Below are positions 42,445 to 51,379 of a stretch of DNA of 64,000 bases, piece by piece (position 1 is the first letter of the stretch; the number at the start of each line of letters is the position of its first letter). Made by a program: the position numbers and the translations under genes. The stretch comes from Flavobacterium sp. LHD-85 (GTDB lineage: Bacteria > Bacteroidota > Bacteroidia > Flavobacteriales > Flavobacteriaceae): assembly GCF_030929595.1 (NCBI RefSeq), contig NZ_JAVFVR010000018.1, forward strand, positions 1 through 64,000, in the 5' to 3' direction. Below the pieces are notes generated by a model. It was given only the letters and a program-made list of their open reading frames with translations. It ran no database searches and was not told the origin of the DNA.

Positions 42445-43356
42445 ATGGCTCAAAATGTTCTATTAACAGGCGGAACTGGTTTCATTGGAAAATATTTGAC
42501 AGATGTTCTGATCGAAGCTGGATATTCTGTATCTATTTTGAGTCGTTCTGATAAAGAAAATACTCCAAGAGTGACCTATTATAAATGGGACATTAAGAAA
42601 AACTACATTGATAAAAATGCCATTCTTAAAGCAGATTATATCATTCATCTTGCAGGAGAAGGAATAGTGGAGAAAAGATGGACTAAAAGACGTAAAAAAG
42701 CCATTATTGAAAGTCGTGTAAGACCGGTAGAAATGATTTATTCTGTTTTAGAAATGAATAATAAAAAACTGGAAGCTTTTGTTTCTGCTTCTGGAATTGG
42801 AATTTACGGCGCAGTTACAAGCCATAAAATCTGTACTGAAAACACGCCTCCAACCGACGACTTTCTTGGCACTACATGTCAGAAATGGGAAAGCGCAGCA
42901 GATAAAATAGGTTCTTTAGATATTCGAACAGTTAAAATTAGAACAGGTATTGTTTTGGGCAAAAACGAAGGCTTCTTAAAAAAAATGACTCCATCATTTA
43001 AATCTGGTTTTGGCGCCATTTTGGGTTCTGGCAAACAATACCTTCCTTGGATTCATATTGAAGATCTGTGCCAGATTTATTTAAAAAGCATTGAAGACAC
43101 AAAACTAGAAGGTGCCTACAATGCTTGTATAACAGATAATACAACAAATGCCAGATTTTCTAAAACTTTGGCTAAGCTTTATGATTATACGATATGGTTG
43201 CCAAAAGTTCCGCCATTTGTATTAAAGATTATGCTAGGGCAAATGAGCATAGCAGTTTTAACTGGACAGCGTGTTTCGTCAGAGAAAATTCAGAAAACAG
43301 GTTTTGAGTTTCAATTTACAGATTTAGAGAAAACGCTTATAAATTGTATAAAATAG
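42445..43356 (+). CDS. TIGR01777 family NAD(P)-dependent epimerase
   Basis: 303 aa SDR-like protein. N-terminal NAD-binding LLTGGTGFIGKYL, IIHLAGEGI, SASGIGIYG and RTGIVLG; C-terminal DUF1731-like part (GQRVSSEKIQKTGF). Substrate unknown. Co-located with carotenoid and photolyase genes and controlled from the divergent promoter carrying the shared operator. Confidence 0.9.
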   Translation: MAQNVLLTGGTGFIGKYLTDVLIEAGYSVSILSRSDKENTPRVTYYKWDIKKNYIDKNAILKADYIIHLAGEGIVEKRWTKRRKKAIIESRVRPVEMIYSVLEMNNKKLEAFVSASGIGIYGAVTSHKICTENTPPTDDFLGTTCQKWESAADKIGSLDIRTVKIRTGIVLGKNEGFLKKMTPSFKSGFGAILGSGKQYLPWIHIEDLCQIYLKSIEDTKLEGAYNACITDNTTNARFSKTLAKLYDYTIWLPKVPPFVLKIMLGQMSIAVLTGQRVSSEKIQKTGFEFQFTDLEKTLINCIK

Positions 43357-43358
43357 CT

Positions 43359-43925
43359 TTATTTTAAGGTTAATAACGATTCTTCGCTTCTAACTATTCC
43401 TGTCAATTCTGTATTGGCAGTTGTAGCAATTTTTGAAGCTATAGAACTTGGAATATGAATATTAAAATCAGATACCAAAATTGGAAAATCTGAAATAACC
43501 TGAATACCTTCTGGCACCTTTTTAATTAAAGCATTTACAACAATATCTTTCGATTTGCCACGTAAATTCAGTTTTCCTTTTATCTCATATTGCTTTTCAA
43601 CTTCAGTAATATCTTTCAAATCAAATTTCTGGATTTTCCCTTTAAATATTGCTTTAGGATAGCGATTGCTTTGCATATAATTCTGATTGAAGTGCTCTTG
43701 CATCAAGTCCAGTTTAAAGCGAAAATTTTTGACAATAACAGTACAGATAAAAGTACTTGTTTTAGGTTCTAAAAGTATGGCAACTTGTCTATTTACCGCT
43801 TTCACTTCTTCAAATAGAGGAACAGAGGCTTCAAAATTTATTGTTCCTGTATTAGTAAAAAACTTGTCTTGGGCAATGACAGAAAAGGCGGTAAAAAGTA
43901 AAAATAATAAAGTAGTTGTTTTCAT
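43359..43925 (-). CDS. YceI family periplasmic protein
   Basis: 188 aa from the second Met (43925), giving signal MKTTTLLFLLFTAFSVIAQ. The lipocalin-like YceI fold binds polyisoprenoids in known members. Visible: GTINFEASVPLFEEVKAVN and QEHFNQNYMQSNRYPKAIFKG, the YceI signature with FxxxPxAxF-type spacing. Convergent with the TIGR01777 gene, 2 nt apart. An isoprenoid-binding role would fit the nearby carotenoid genes. Confidence 0.87.
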   Translation of the reverse strand: MKTTTLLFLLFTAFSVIAQDKFFTNTGTINFEASVPLFEEVKAVNRQVAILLEPKTSTFICTVIVKNFRFKLDLMQEHFNQNYMQSNRYPKAIFKGKIQKFDLKDITEVEKQYEIKGKLNLRGKSKDIVVNALIKKVPEGIQVISDFPILVSDFNIHIPSSIASKIATTANTELTGIVRSEESLLTLK

Positions 43926-44443
43926 AATCGTCTGCATTTAAACAATTATGTCATTCAATTTATTCTGACTAAGAGAAAATTAAAAATCTGATTTTAATTA
44001 ATCCGAAAAATTGAACGGCAATACCCAGTGAAAAAATTCCGTAACCCAATAATTACACTTAAAGTTACGAAATTTCCTCATTAAAAGTTCTGAGAGCAAT
44101 GCTAAAAATTTGTGAATTTTTTGCCTCATTAAAGGGATTTTAGAAAAAGTCCCTACGGGACAAAATATAGGTGTGTCTAATATTTTTTCTCTACCGATAT
44201 TTAATCTCTACGAGATATTTCTTCACAATATCATTTTTAAAATATTCCGCTAGGAATTATATATCGGTAGACAAAATATTGGCGTGTGTATTTTTTTTCT
44301 ACCGATATGTAATCTCTACGAGATATTTTTTTAATATCAATTTTTCAAGTATTCCGTTAGGAATTATATATCGGTAGAAAAAAGTATTGGTTCACCCACA
44401 TTTTGTCCCATAGGGACTTTATGTAATTTTTGACAATGAATTT
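43926..44443. other. Intergenic region dominated by composite repeats
   Basis: About 520 nt with no gene; 44145-44420 is a composite palindromic repeat described separately. The rest is AT-rich without visible elements. Confidence 0.7.
44145..44420. repeat. Composite palindromic repeat with two 82-bp direct units
   Basis: Outer arms AAAGTCCCTACGGGAC (left) and GTCCCATAGGGACTTT (right). Inside are two direct units, 44190-44271 and 44298-44378. Each begins TCTACCGATAT, contains CTCTACGAGAT and TTCCG(C/T)TAGGAATT, and ends ATATCGGTAGA, thus each unit is itself an inverted repeat. Resembles REP-like elements known from Bacteroidetes; only two units and self-complementary, so not a CRISPR. Confidence 0.85.
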
Positions 44444-44839
44444 CTATGCTTTTACCTCTGTGCAAATCTCAATCAAAAACCCATTTAAATCTCTTGCATA
44501 AGCTACAATTTGCCCCCATGGTTTCTCCACCGGTTCTGAAACGATAACGGCTCCAAAAGAAGTTGCTTTTTGCAAAACTTCGGGAACATTGTCTGTTATA
44601 AAACCAATTTCTATAGCAAAAGGCTTGTCTTCTAAACTGCTTTCTATAAAACCTTCAGGCAAACTTTTTGAAGCTAATTTTTTGGAAGCAAACGAAAGTG
44701 TTGTTTCTCCCGTAATTAATTCGCCATAATCATTATCTGGTGTTATAAATTTTCTCGAAAAACCAAATGCGTTTTCATAAAACGCAATAGATTCTTCGAC
44801 ATTTTCAACGTATAAAATTGTATATCCAAACTTGACCAT
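44444..44839 (-). CDS. VOC family (glyoxalase-like) protein
   Basis: 131 aa, one vicinal-oxygen-chelate domain. Starts MVKFGYTILYVENVEESIAFY; has the family pattern of a beta-alpha-beta-beta-beta unit twice; ends VAYARDLNGFLIEICTEV with the metal-ligand Glu. Enzyme activity (isomerase, dioxygenase or resistance) cannot be told. Confidence 0.88.
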   Translation of the reverse strand: MVKFGYTILYVENVEESIAFYENAFGFSRKFITPDNDYGELITGETTLSFASKKLASKSLPEGFIESSLEDKPFAIEIGFITDNVPEVLQKATSFGAVIVSEPVEKPWGQIVAYARDLNGFLIEICTEVKA

Positions 44840-44881
44840 AATTTCTAATATTTAATGTGCATCAAATAAATATAAGAAAAT

Positions 44882-45430
44882 TTAGCTAATTTCTAAAAGG
44901 ACATTGTATTTTTCTAAACTCGCCAAATCTTCAATAGAATTTATATTGGCCAATTTTTCGTGTTCTTCTACTTCTTTTCTTACTTCGATATGTTTTATTG
45001 CTTTTCTAAAACGGCGTATTTCTTCTAAGTTAGATAAAATCAGTCCCGGAACCTGAACACTTTTTCCTTCTTTATCTTTGGCAACCATTGTAAAATAAGA
45101 CGAATTACAATGTTTAATAACTCCTGTCTGGATATTTTCTGCTTCTACGCGAATGCCAACAACCATAGAACTTCTTCCGACATAATTTACAGACGCTTTC
45201 ATGGTAACCAATTCTCCAACTTCAATTGGTTTAAGAAAGTTTACGGTATCTACAGAAGCGGTTACGCAATAATTTCCGCTGAATTTTGATGCCGATGCAA
45301 AAGCAATCTGATCTAATAATTGTAAAATATATCCTCCGTGAATTTTCCCGCTAAAATTAGTATGCGAAGGGAGCATTAATTCTGATATACTAACTTTTGA
45401 TGATGAAACGGGTTTAAAATCTGTACTCAT
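44882..45430 (-). CDS. Acyl-CoA thioesterase (hotdog fold)
   Basis: 182 aa; hotdog domain (about 15-130) with LPSHTNFSGKIHGGYILQLLDQIAFASA, the usual N/D-x-GG-x3-LxD pattern, and MKASVNYVGRSSM. Hydrolyses acyl-CoA. 67 nt after rmuC in the same direction. Confidence 0.88.
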   Translation of the reverse strand: MSTDFKPVSSSKVSISELMLPSHTNFSGKIHGGYILQLLDQIAFASASKFSGNYCVTASVDTVNFLKPIEVGELVTMKASVNYVGRSSMVVGIRVEAENIQTGVIKHCNSSYFTMVAKDKEGKSVQVPGLILSNLEEIRRFRKAIKHIEVRKEVEEHEKLANINSIEDLASLEKYNVLLEIS

Positions 45431-45497
45431 GTTTTTGTTTTTGGTATTTTGATTAGTTGTATTTCTATTTTCTATTTTCTTGCCTCTTTTCTCTTTC

Positions 45498-46871
45498 TTA
45501 ATTCAATAACTCATTTTCATCTGAATTTACGGCTCTTGCAATAATATTCTCAGGAAGCGACTTTTTGGCTTTTGCTCCCATTTTTTTTAATCTCTCTACG
45601 CTCGAAATCAGATTCCCTTTTCCGTCAACCAATTTATTCATGGCGCTTTCGTATTCTGTTTTGGTATCTTTTATTTTATTCCCAATTCGAACCAAATCAG
45701 AAACAAAACCTTCAAATTTATCATACAGAGCTCCGGCTTGTCTCGCAATTTCCAAAGCATTTTCTTGTTGTTTTTGATTGGTCCACATGCTATCAATCGT
45801 TCGTAAAGTTGCCAAAAGCGTGCTCGGTGTTACAATAACAATATTTCGGTCGAAAGCTTTGGTGTATAAAGAAGGATCTTCGTTTAAAGCAATCGCAAAA
45901 GCAGGTTCCATCGGAATAAAAAGCAGAACAAAGTCTGGGCTTTCCATTTGATACAAATCATGATAATTTTTACTGCCCAACTGCTCTACATGTCTTTTTA
46001 TAGAAATGACATGTTCTTTCAGAAATTCTATTTTTAAAAGTTCTGATTCTTCGTTTACCCATTTTTCATAAGCTGAAAGGGAAACTTTAGAATCGACAAT
46101 CATTTTTTTTCCGTCTGGAAGATTAATTACAACATCGGGCAAAACTCGGTTTCCTTCACTATTTGTAAAACTCTGTTGCACTTCGTATTCTCTTCCTTTT
46201 TCTAATCCCGATTTTTCTAAAACACGTTCTAGAACCAATTCACCCCAATTCCCTTGCATTTTGCTGTCTCCTTTTAATGCTTTAGTTAGATTTAAGGTTT
46301 CTTTGCTCATTTGTGCGTTCATTTCGCTCAAACCAATAATCTGCTGGCGAAGCGCCGCATGATAGTCGATACTTTCCTTATGGGTCTGCTCGACTTTCTG
46401 TTCAAAAACCAGAATTTTATCCTGCAAAGGCGTCAGGATATTTTTCATGTTTACAGTATTTTGTTCGGTAAACTTTGCCGATTTTTCTTCTAAGATTTTA
46501 TTGGCAAGGTTTTCAAATTCTTTGGTGAATTTTTCTTGAAGTTCGTTGATTTCGCTTTTTTGTTCTTTATGGCGTTCCCATAAATTTTCAAAATCAACTT
46601 CTTTTTTAGAAAGCTGAATCGCAAGACTATCTTTTTCTGTCCTGATGTTTTCTTTTTCGGCAATATTTAACTGCAGCTGTTTCTGAAAATTATTTTTTTC
46701 ATTTTCATATTGTTCTTTCTGCATTTGCAATTGACCATTTAAGGCATTTAATCTCTCTTCTGAAATGGCTTTTTCCGAATGAAATTTTGATGCAGAAAGC
46801 ATTCTTCCTACGTATATGCCCACAAAAAGTGCAACAACAAACCCTAATAAAAACGGTATATAATCAGCCAT
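45498..46871 (-). CDS. rmuC: DNA recombination protein RmuC
   Basis: 457 aa. N-terminal membrane helix (about 4-22), coiled coil (about 25-165), then the nuclease-like RmuC domain (about 185-410) with MQGNWGELVLERVLEKSGLE, LPDVVINLPDGKKMIVDSKV (PD-(D/E)xK-type D..DSK) and FIPMEPAFAIAL. Known to limit inversions at short repeats and implicated in anti-phage or DNA damage roles elsewhere. Confidence 0.94.
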   Translation of the reverse strand: MADYIPFLLGFVVALFVGIYVGRMLSASKFHSEKAISEERLNALNGQLQMQKEQYENEKNNFQKQLQLNIAEKENIRTEKDSLAIQLSKKEVDFENLWERHKEQKSEINELQEKFTKEFENLANKILEEKSAKFTEQNTVNMKNILTPLQDKILVFEQKVEQTHKESIDYHAALRQQIIGLSEMNAQMSKETLNLTKALKGDSKMQGNWGELVLERVLEKSGLEKGREYEVQQSFTNSEGNRVLPDVVINLPDGKKMIVDSKVSLSAYEKWVNEESELLKIEFLKEHVISIKRHVEQLGSKNYHDLYQMESPDFVLLFIPMEPAFAIALNEDPSLYTKAFDRNIVIVTPSTLLATLRTIDSMWTNQKQQENALEIARQAGALYDKFEGFVSDLVRIGNKIKDTKTEYESAMNKLVDGKGNLISSVERLKKMGAKAKKSLPENIIARAVNSDENELLN

Positions 46872-47056
46872 AACTAAGTTTATTTTACGTAAAAGTACGC
46901 AATAATACGTAGTGCCTACTTTTTAAAGCAGAAATTTCACTAATTCATTCTCAATTCAAACTAAACCAACATTTTATTTTTCAAAAAAAAAAATATCCTC
47001 AACGCAACCTTTTTTTGAAACCGCTATCTACTAAGATATAAACCTATTAAATAGAT

Positions 47057-47932
47057 ATGAAAAAAATAATGCTTGGCTTATTTGTAGCCTTCGGATTCAG
47101 CGCCTGTTCTCTAAATGATGGAAATAACTATGTCGATTGTGGCGCTAATACAGTAGTAAATTTTACTGGCTTCCCGTTCTCATGTAATTATAGCGAAAAA
47201 ACGCAGCAAAACAATTCAGCGGCAATTGTTATTGGATCAGAAGAAAAAATGAATGAATATTTCACAAAACATAACAACAGCTGTCCTGTGGCGAGCGATC
47301 CTACTATTGATTTCACAAAAGAATATTTAGTTGGAATTTTTGCTGGAGCCAAACCTACAACCGGATATAAAATTGTAATAAGCTCTATTGTAGAAAACAA
47401 TTGTGAAATTGTTGTAAACTACTACGAAAAAGCTCCTGCAGCAGGTGAAAATGTAACTCAAACTCCTACTTATCCATATGATTTTGTTTTGATTCCGAAA
47501 ACCACAAAAGGAATGATTTTCAATAAAACGAATGAGAATGCAGACAATATAGTTATTGGTAGCTTCAATAATCAATGTTTAAGTTCAGACTGTCAAAAAT
47601 TCTATCAAATTAATGATTACAACACGCTAAAATTCTTAAATGTTGCTGCGAACCAATACGATTTTGGACAATACAGATACACTCCAACAATCAAAAGAGG
47701 AGAATATACTTTATTGCTAAAAAGTGTTCCTGCTGAGATTTTGGCTTTAAAGGGACAAACCAAAACATACGGTACTCCAGATGCTGCAGATCAAGGCGGA
47801 ATTTATTTTGAACTGCGTCAAGGTGCGGTACTTACTAAAGTTTATATCGACAACAATGACACTGAAGATCAAAGCACTGAAATAAAACTATTCAAAAAAA
47901 CTATTCAAGAAAAAATTACAAGTTTAAAATAA
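47057..47932 (+). CDS. Lipoprotein with PrcB-like domain
   Basis: 291 aa; lipobox signal MKKIMLGLFVAFGFSAC. Residues about 55-160 match the PrcB C-terminal family: EYLVGIFAGAKPTTGYKIVI, then VVNYYEKAPAAGENVTQT and YPYDFVLIPK. PrcB is part of a Treponema protease complex; in Bacteroidetes its role is unknown. The C-terminal third is not recognised. 7 nt before the next gene. Confidence 0.78.
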   Translation: MKKIMLGLFVAFGFSACSLNDGNNYVDCGANTVVNFTGFPFSCNYSEKTQQNNSAAIVIGSEEKMNEYFTKHNNSCPVASDPTIDFTKEYLVGIFAGAKPTTGYKIVISSIVENNCEIVVNYYEKAPAAGENVTQTPTYPYDFVLIPKTTKGMIFNKTNENADNIVIGSFNNQCLSSDCQKFYQINDYNTLKFLNVAANQYDFGQYRYTPTIKRGEYTLLLKSVPAEILALKGQTKTYGTPDAADQGGIYFELRQGAVLTKVYIDNNDTEDQSTEIKLFKKTIQEKITSLK

Positions 47933-47939
47933 TTCAATC

Positions 47940-48338
47940 ATGAAAAAACTCTTTTTATCTTTTATTATTTGTTTTCTTTTTACATCAATGATTTCTATAA
48001 ATGATTCTAAAGAAGTTGCGGGGTCAATAATAAATACTTGGACTTGGGAAAAATCTATTGGAGGCTCTAATAATCCATATGTGACAACTCCAAAAACAAT
48101 CGGATTTACTAAGAAAATTATCTTTACTCAAGACGGGAGGGTTATTACGTATAAAAACAATGTGGAGATAAGAAACAGTTCTTATCAGATAGAAAAAGGA
48201 AAAGGATTTCTTGATCAATCGGAACATGATCTAATTACGTTTGAAGGCAAAACTTATGTAATAGAAAACCTTGACAATCAAAACCTAACCATTGTAAGCA
48301 ATAGTCAAGATGGTAGTCGAACTATTTTTAAAAGATAG
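47940..48338 (+). CDS. Exported lipocalin-like hypothetical protein
   Basis: 132 aa with signal-like MKKLFLSFIICFLFTSMIS. The rest has a short beta-barrel look (NTWTWEKSIGG, IIFTQDGRVITYKNN, SYQIEKGKG, LTIVSNSQDG), as in lipocalin-like small Bacteroidetes proteins. In operon with the PrcB-like lipoprotein. Confidence 0.65.
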   Translation: MKKLFLSFIICFLFTSMISINDSKEVAGSIINTWTWEKSIGGSNNPYVTTPKTIGFTKKIIFTQDGRVITYKNNVEIRNSSYQIEKGKGFLDQSEHDLITFEGKTYVIENLDNQNLTIVSNSQDGSRTIFKR

Positions 48339-48358
48339 TTTTGTAAGCTATTTAAAAC

Positions 48359-48366
48359 TATTTTTG
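48359..48366 (+). promoter_or_regulatory. -7 box before the sigma factor gene
   Basis: TATTTTTG, 23 nt before the TTG start of the sigma factor. A TTTG lies 15 nt further upstream, a shorter spacing than usual. Confidence 0.4.
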
Positions 48367-48389
48367 CAAAATCAAATTTAAACCATTTC

Positions 48390-48941
48390 TTGAAAGACGA
48401 GTTAGAAAAATATATCAAACTGTGCATGAAAAATGACAGAGAGGGACAGCTGAAAATCTATCAGTTGTTCTCTCCTGTTTTGTATGGCATATGTTTGAAA
48501 TATATGAAAAACGAAGATGATGCGAAAGATGTTTTTCAAGAAGCTTTTGTAATTGCGTTTCAGAAAATAAGCCAATATAAATTTGAAGGAAGTTTTGAAG
48601 GTTGGTTAAAACGGATTTTTATAAACAAACTCATCGAGACTTTAAACAAAAAGAAAAAAGAGAGTTTCTTTTTGGATGTTTTTGATCCCGATACCGACTT
48701 TGTGGAAGAAGAGGAACTGGAAACAATTCCAATAGAACAGGAAAAACTGCTGGAGTACATTAGGGATTTGCCAGATCAATATCGAACGGTTTTTAACTTG
48801 TATGTATTTGAAAAAATGAAACACAGAGAAATCGCCGAACTCTTAAAAATCTCCGAAGGGACATCAAAATCAAATTTAAATCGCGCCAAACACATATTAC
48901 AAAAGCGAATTTTGAGCATAAAAAATTTTAAAACAGCATGA
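48390..48941 (+). CDS. ECF-type RNA polymerase sigma factor
   Basis: 183 aa from a TTG start (an ATG at 48426 would remove part of the first helix). Sigma region 2 (about 20-90: LYGICLKYMKNEDDAKDVFQEAF) and region 4 (about 120-175: LPDQYRTVFNLYVFEKMKHREIAELL). Its stop overlaps the start of the next gene by 4 nt (ATGA), so the pair is co-translated: sigma factor plus membrane anti-sigma partner. Confidence 0.92.
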   Translation: MKDELEKYIKLCMKNDREGQLKIYQLFSPVLYGICLKYMKNEDDAKDVFQEAFVIAFQKISQYKFEGSFEGWLKRIFINKLIETLNKKKKESFFLDVFDPDTDFVEEEELETIPIEQEKLLEYIRDLPDQYRTVFNLYVFEKMKHREIAELLKISEGTSKSNLNRAKHILQKRILSIKNFKTA

Positions 48942-50776
48942 AGAAGCACAAAATAGAAGATATTTTTTCATCAATGGAAGACTTTTCGAGTGTTCCGCCT
49001 CCAGAATTATGGAGTCAGATTGAAGAAAAATTAGACAAACCTAAAAAGAAGAAACGAGTTGTTCTTTGGTGGTCGGCTGCTGCATGCTTATTATTGGGGT
49101 TGCTTCTGCCTTCAATTTTACATTTTACTGATTCATCTGAAAATGCCAAATTTAACAATGGTGGTTCAGAAAACAATAATAGCATTGTTCTTGATAAAAA
49201 CACAAATGACATTAAGGACAACAATAAAAATACGAACAAAACAATTGATTCTTTAAATGAAAATTCTACAAAGAACCAATTTAATAATGAACCGAAAAAT
49301 CAATTTGAAGAGACTTCTGTAGCTGAGACAAATTCTAAAAGCAAAACCAGTAAAAAAGATTCTAAATACAGTGTGCCAAATTCGGCTAACACTCCAAACC
49401 AATCTGTTGCATTTCAGAATTCTATTTCATCAGAAAATAAATCGAATCAAAAATCTTCTAAAAAATCTAGCACAGCAGTTCCGGCAAATGCCCCGAACCA
49501 ATCTATTGCTTATCAAAATTCGGGTTCATCAGAAGAAAAACCGATTGCAAAATCTTCTAAAAAATCTAATGCAGGAGTTCCAGCAAATACTCCAAACCAA
49601 TCTATTGCCTATCAAAATTCGGGTTCATCAGAAGAAAAATCGATTCTAAAATCTTCTAAAAAATCCGTTTTAGGAAATAATGCAAAATCTTCAAATAAAA
49701 ATATTTCTGAGGAACGAATTGCATTTGGCAAACAAAGCAAATTTAATTCAACAGCAAAAAAACAGCTTTCAAATTCTATTTTTGAAGAGCAGATTGCTCC
49801 GAAAAACAATAAAAATCTTGCCTTCAATAATCAGCGCTATTCTGCAAATAATAACGCTTTTACAAACAGCAACGCCTATAATTCTAACAATTCGATTTCG
49901 GGCAAAAATGAGAATAAGCGTACTGACAAAGCAGTTATCATAAAAGATGATCTAAAAATTACCAACAGTTTGAGCAAAACCGATTCTGTACAACTAGCTG
50001 AACTTCAGAATTTAGAAAAAGGAATTTTAAGTCCGGAAAAGGAAAAAGAAGAAAAAGAGAAAAAAGACAATTTGATCAATAAAAAAGAAAGATGGGCTGT
50101 TGCCGTTTTTGCTGGTGTTGCAAGTTCTGAAAATACCAAGAACGAAAAAACATTGGGTAACGTAAACGATTCTAAACAATCTAATTCTTATGGTGTAAAA
50201 ACAAAATACAGCATTAACAAAAAATGGGCTGTTGGTTCTGGTTTAAAAATTAGCGAATTGGGACAAAGCGTTGCCAATGTATCGTACGTAAGTGCCAAAA
50301 ACAATGCATTTTTTGCTCCTGCCGCTTCATATGCCGACAGTAGTCCAGTTGCGTCATCAGATCCATCAAGACAGGAATATTTTTTTGTTTCAAATAGCAC
50401 AAAAGAAGCCATGAAAAATGAAAATGTACAAACTGGTAAATTGGATCAGAATTTAAGATATGTAGAGATGCCGCTTGAAGTTTCTTATGCTGTTTTTAAT
50501 AAAAATAAAGCCAGCATTAACCTAAACACTGGAGGTTTTGTAGGTAAATTAATTTCTAACAATGTGGCTCTAGACGGACATTCTATTGGAGAAAATATGA
50601 ATGCCAATGATTATGTTTATGGTTCTACTTTGAGCAGTACGGTTCAATATCGTGTGTACAAAAAGACCAATGTTTTTGTTGAGCCTGCCGTAAACTATTA
50701 TATCAATCCATTAAACAGTCAGTCTTTCAACCAGTTCCAATGGGGATTAAATTTTGGACTGAATGTTAACTTTTAA
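48938..50776 (+). CDS. Anti-sigma / outer-membrane beta-barrel fusion (Dma-like)
   Basis: 612 aa: cytoplasmic N-terminus with SSMEDFSSVPPPELWSQIEE, an inner-membrane helix (about 43-65), a low-complexity Ser/Asn/Lys linker of about 300 residues, then a C-terminal beta-barrel-like region (about 385-612: RWAVAVFAGVASSE ... VFVEPAVNYY ... LNFGLNVNF). It would tie the inner membrane to the outer membrane and hold the sigma factor. It resembles the dual-membrane-spanning anti-sigma (Dma) proteins described in Bacteroides. The linker holds three 33-35 aa repeats (DNA units at 49373, 49478, 49577). Confidence 0.82.
   Translation: MKKHKIEDIFSSMEDFSSVPPPELWSQIEEKLDKPKKKKRVVLWWSAAACLLLGLLLPSILHFTDSSENAKFNNGGSENNNSIVLDKNTNDIKDNNKNTNKTIDSLNENSTKNQFNNEPKNQFEETSVAETNSKSKTSKKDSKYSVPNSANTPNQSVAFQNSISSENKSNQKSSKKSSTAVPANAPNQSIAYQNSGSSEEKPIAKSSKKSNAGVPANTPNQSIAYQNSGSSEEKSILKSSKKSVLGNNAKSSNKNISEERIAFGKQSKFNSTAKKQLSNSIFEEQIAPKNNKNLAFNNQRYSANNNAFTNSNAYNSNNSISGKNENKRTDKAVIIKDDLKITNSLSKTDSVQLAELQNLEKGILSPEKEKEEKEKKDNLINKKERWAVAVFAGVASSENTKNEKTLGNVNDSKQSNSYGVKTKYSINKKWAVGSGLKISELGQSVANVSYVSAKNNAFFAPAASYADSSPVASSDPSRQEYFFVSNSTKEAMKNENVQTGKLDQNLRYVEMPLEVSYAVFNKNKASINLNTGGFVGKLISNNVALDGHSIGENMNANDYVYGSTLSSTVQYRVYKKTNVFVEPAVNYYINPLNSQSFNQFQWGLNFGLNVNF
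49373..49675 (+). repeat. Three tandem coding repeats
   Basis: Units of 105, 99 and 99 nt encoding VP-x-NxPNQS(I/V)A(Y/F)QNSxSSExK...KSSKKS. They lie in the linker of the anti-sigma/barrel protein and could change in number by slippage, altering the reach between membranes. Confidence 0.85.
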
Positions 50777-50821
50777 AGTAAATTTGTAGTAATTTTTAAA
50801 CTATTTTTAGAATAGATTTTT

Positions 50822-51331
50822 ATGAATTCTACCATTGGTTCTCCTGATTTACTATTGAGTAAAGAAAATATTTTTGATAAAGCTGATTTGCAAATAACTT
50901 CTTTACAAAAGGAAAACGAAAGCGAAGAATATAGCGCATTTCGTTTTCAAATAAACCACAAAAATATCTGCTATAGAGAAGCTAAAATTACCCCAACTAA
51001 AACAGGGCAGTTTGTTACTTTATGGAAACGAAATCTATCTGGAATCATTGAACCTTTTGATTATTCAGATAATATTGATTTTGTAATTGTCACTGTTCGA
51101 AAAGATCAGAATTGGGGACAATTTATTTTTCCGAAAAAAATCCTAGTAGAAAAAGGTATTTTTTCGACTCAAAATAAAGAAGGAATAAGAGCTACAAGAG
51201 TTTATCCACCTTGGGATGAAACTACAAGTAAACAAGCGCAGAAAACGCAAAAATGGCAATTAGATTATTTCTTTAACTTTTCAGATCAAAGTAAAATTGA
51301 TTTAGAGGAATTGAAAAAAGTATTTATATAA
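50822..51331 (+). CDS. MepB family protein
   Basis: 169 aa. YREAKITPTKTGQFVTLWKR, then FDYSDNIDFVIVTV, and GQFIFPKKILVEKGI are conserved in the MepB family, found next to MepA multidrug pumps in Staphylococcus but of unknown function. 45 nt after the anti-sigma/barrel gene. A shared terminator follows. Confidence 0.87.
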   Translation: MNSTIGSPDLLLSKENIFDKADLQITSLQKENESEEYSAFRFQINHKNICYREAKITPTKTGQFVTLWKRNLSGIIEPFDYSDNIDFVIVTVRKDQNWGQFIFPKKILVEKGIFSTQNKEGIRATRVYPPWDETTSKQAQKTQKWQLDYFFNFSDQSKIDLEELKKVFI

Positions 51332-51362
51332 AAAAAGGCAGTCTTAAATTGACTGCCTTTTC
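51331..51362. terminator. Bidirectional terminator
   Basis: AAAAGGCAGTC, loop TTAAATT, GACTGCCTTTTCT. Lies between convergent mepB-like and T9SS nuclease genes. Confidence 0.85.
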
Positions 51363-51379
51363 TGCTTTATAATCGATTT

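Noticed and set aside
44171..44377. 68-aa frame in the repeat region
   Set aside because: Entirely inside the composite palindromic repeat and repeats itself in step with the repeat unit.
44190..44378. CRISPR-like direct repeats
   Set aside because: Only two 82-bp units, each internally palindromic, with a short unrelated spacer and no cas genes in the window.
49373..49675. CRISPR or intergenic satellite
   Set aside because: The repeats are in frame inside the anti-sigma/barrel gene and encode a conserved peptide unit.
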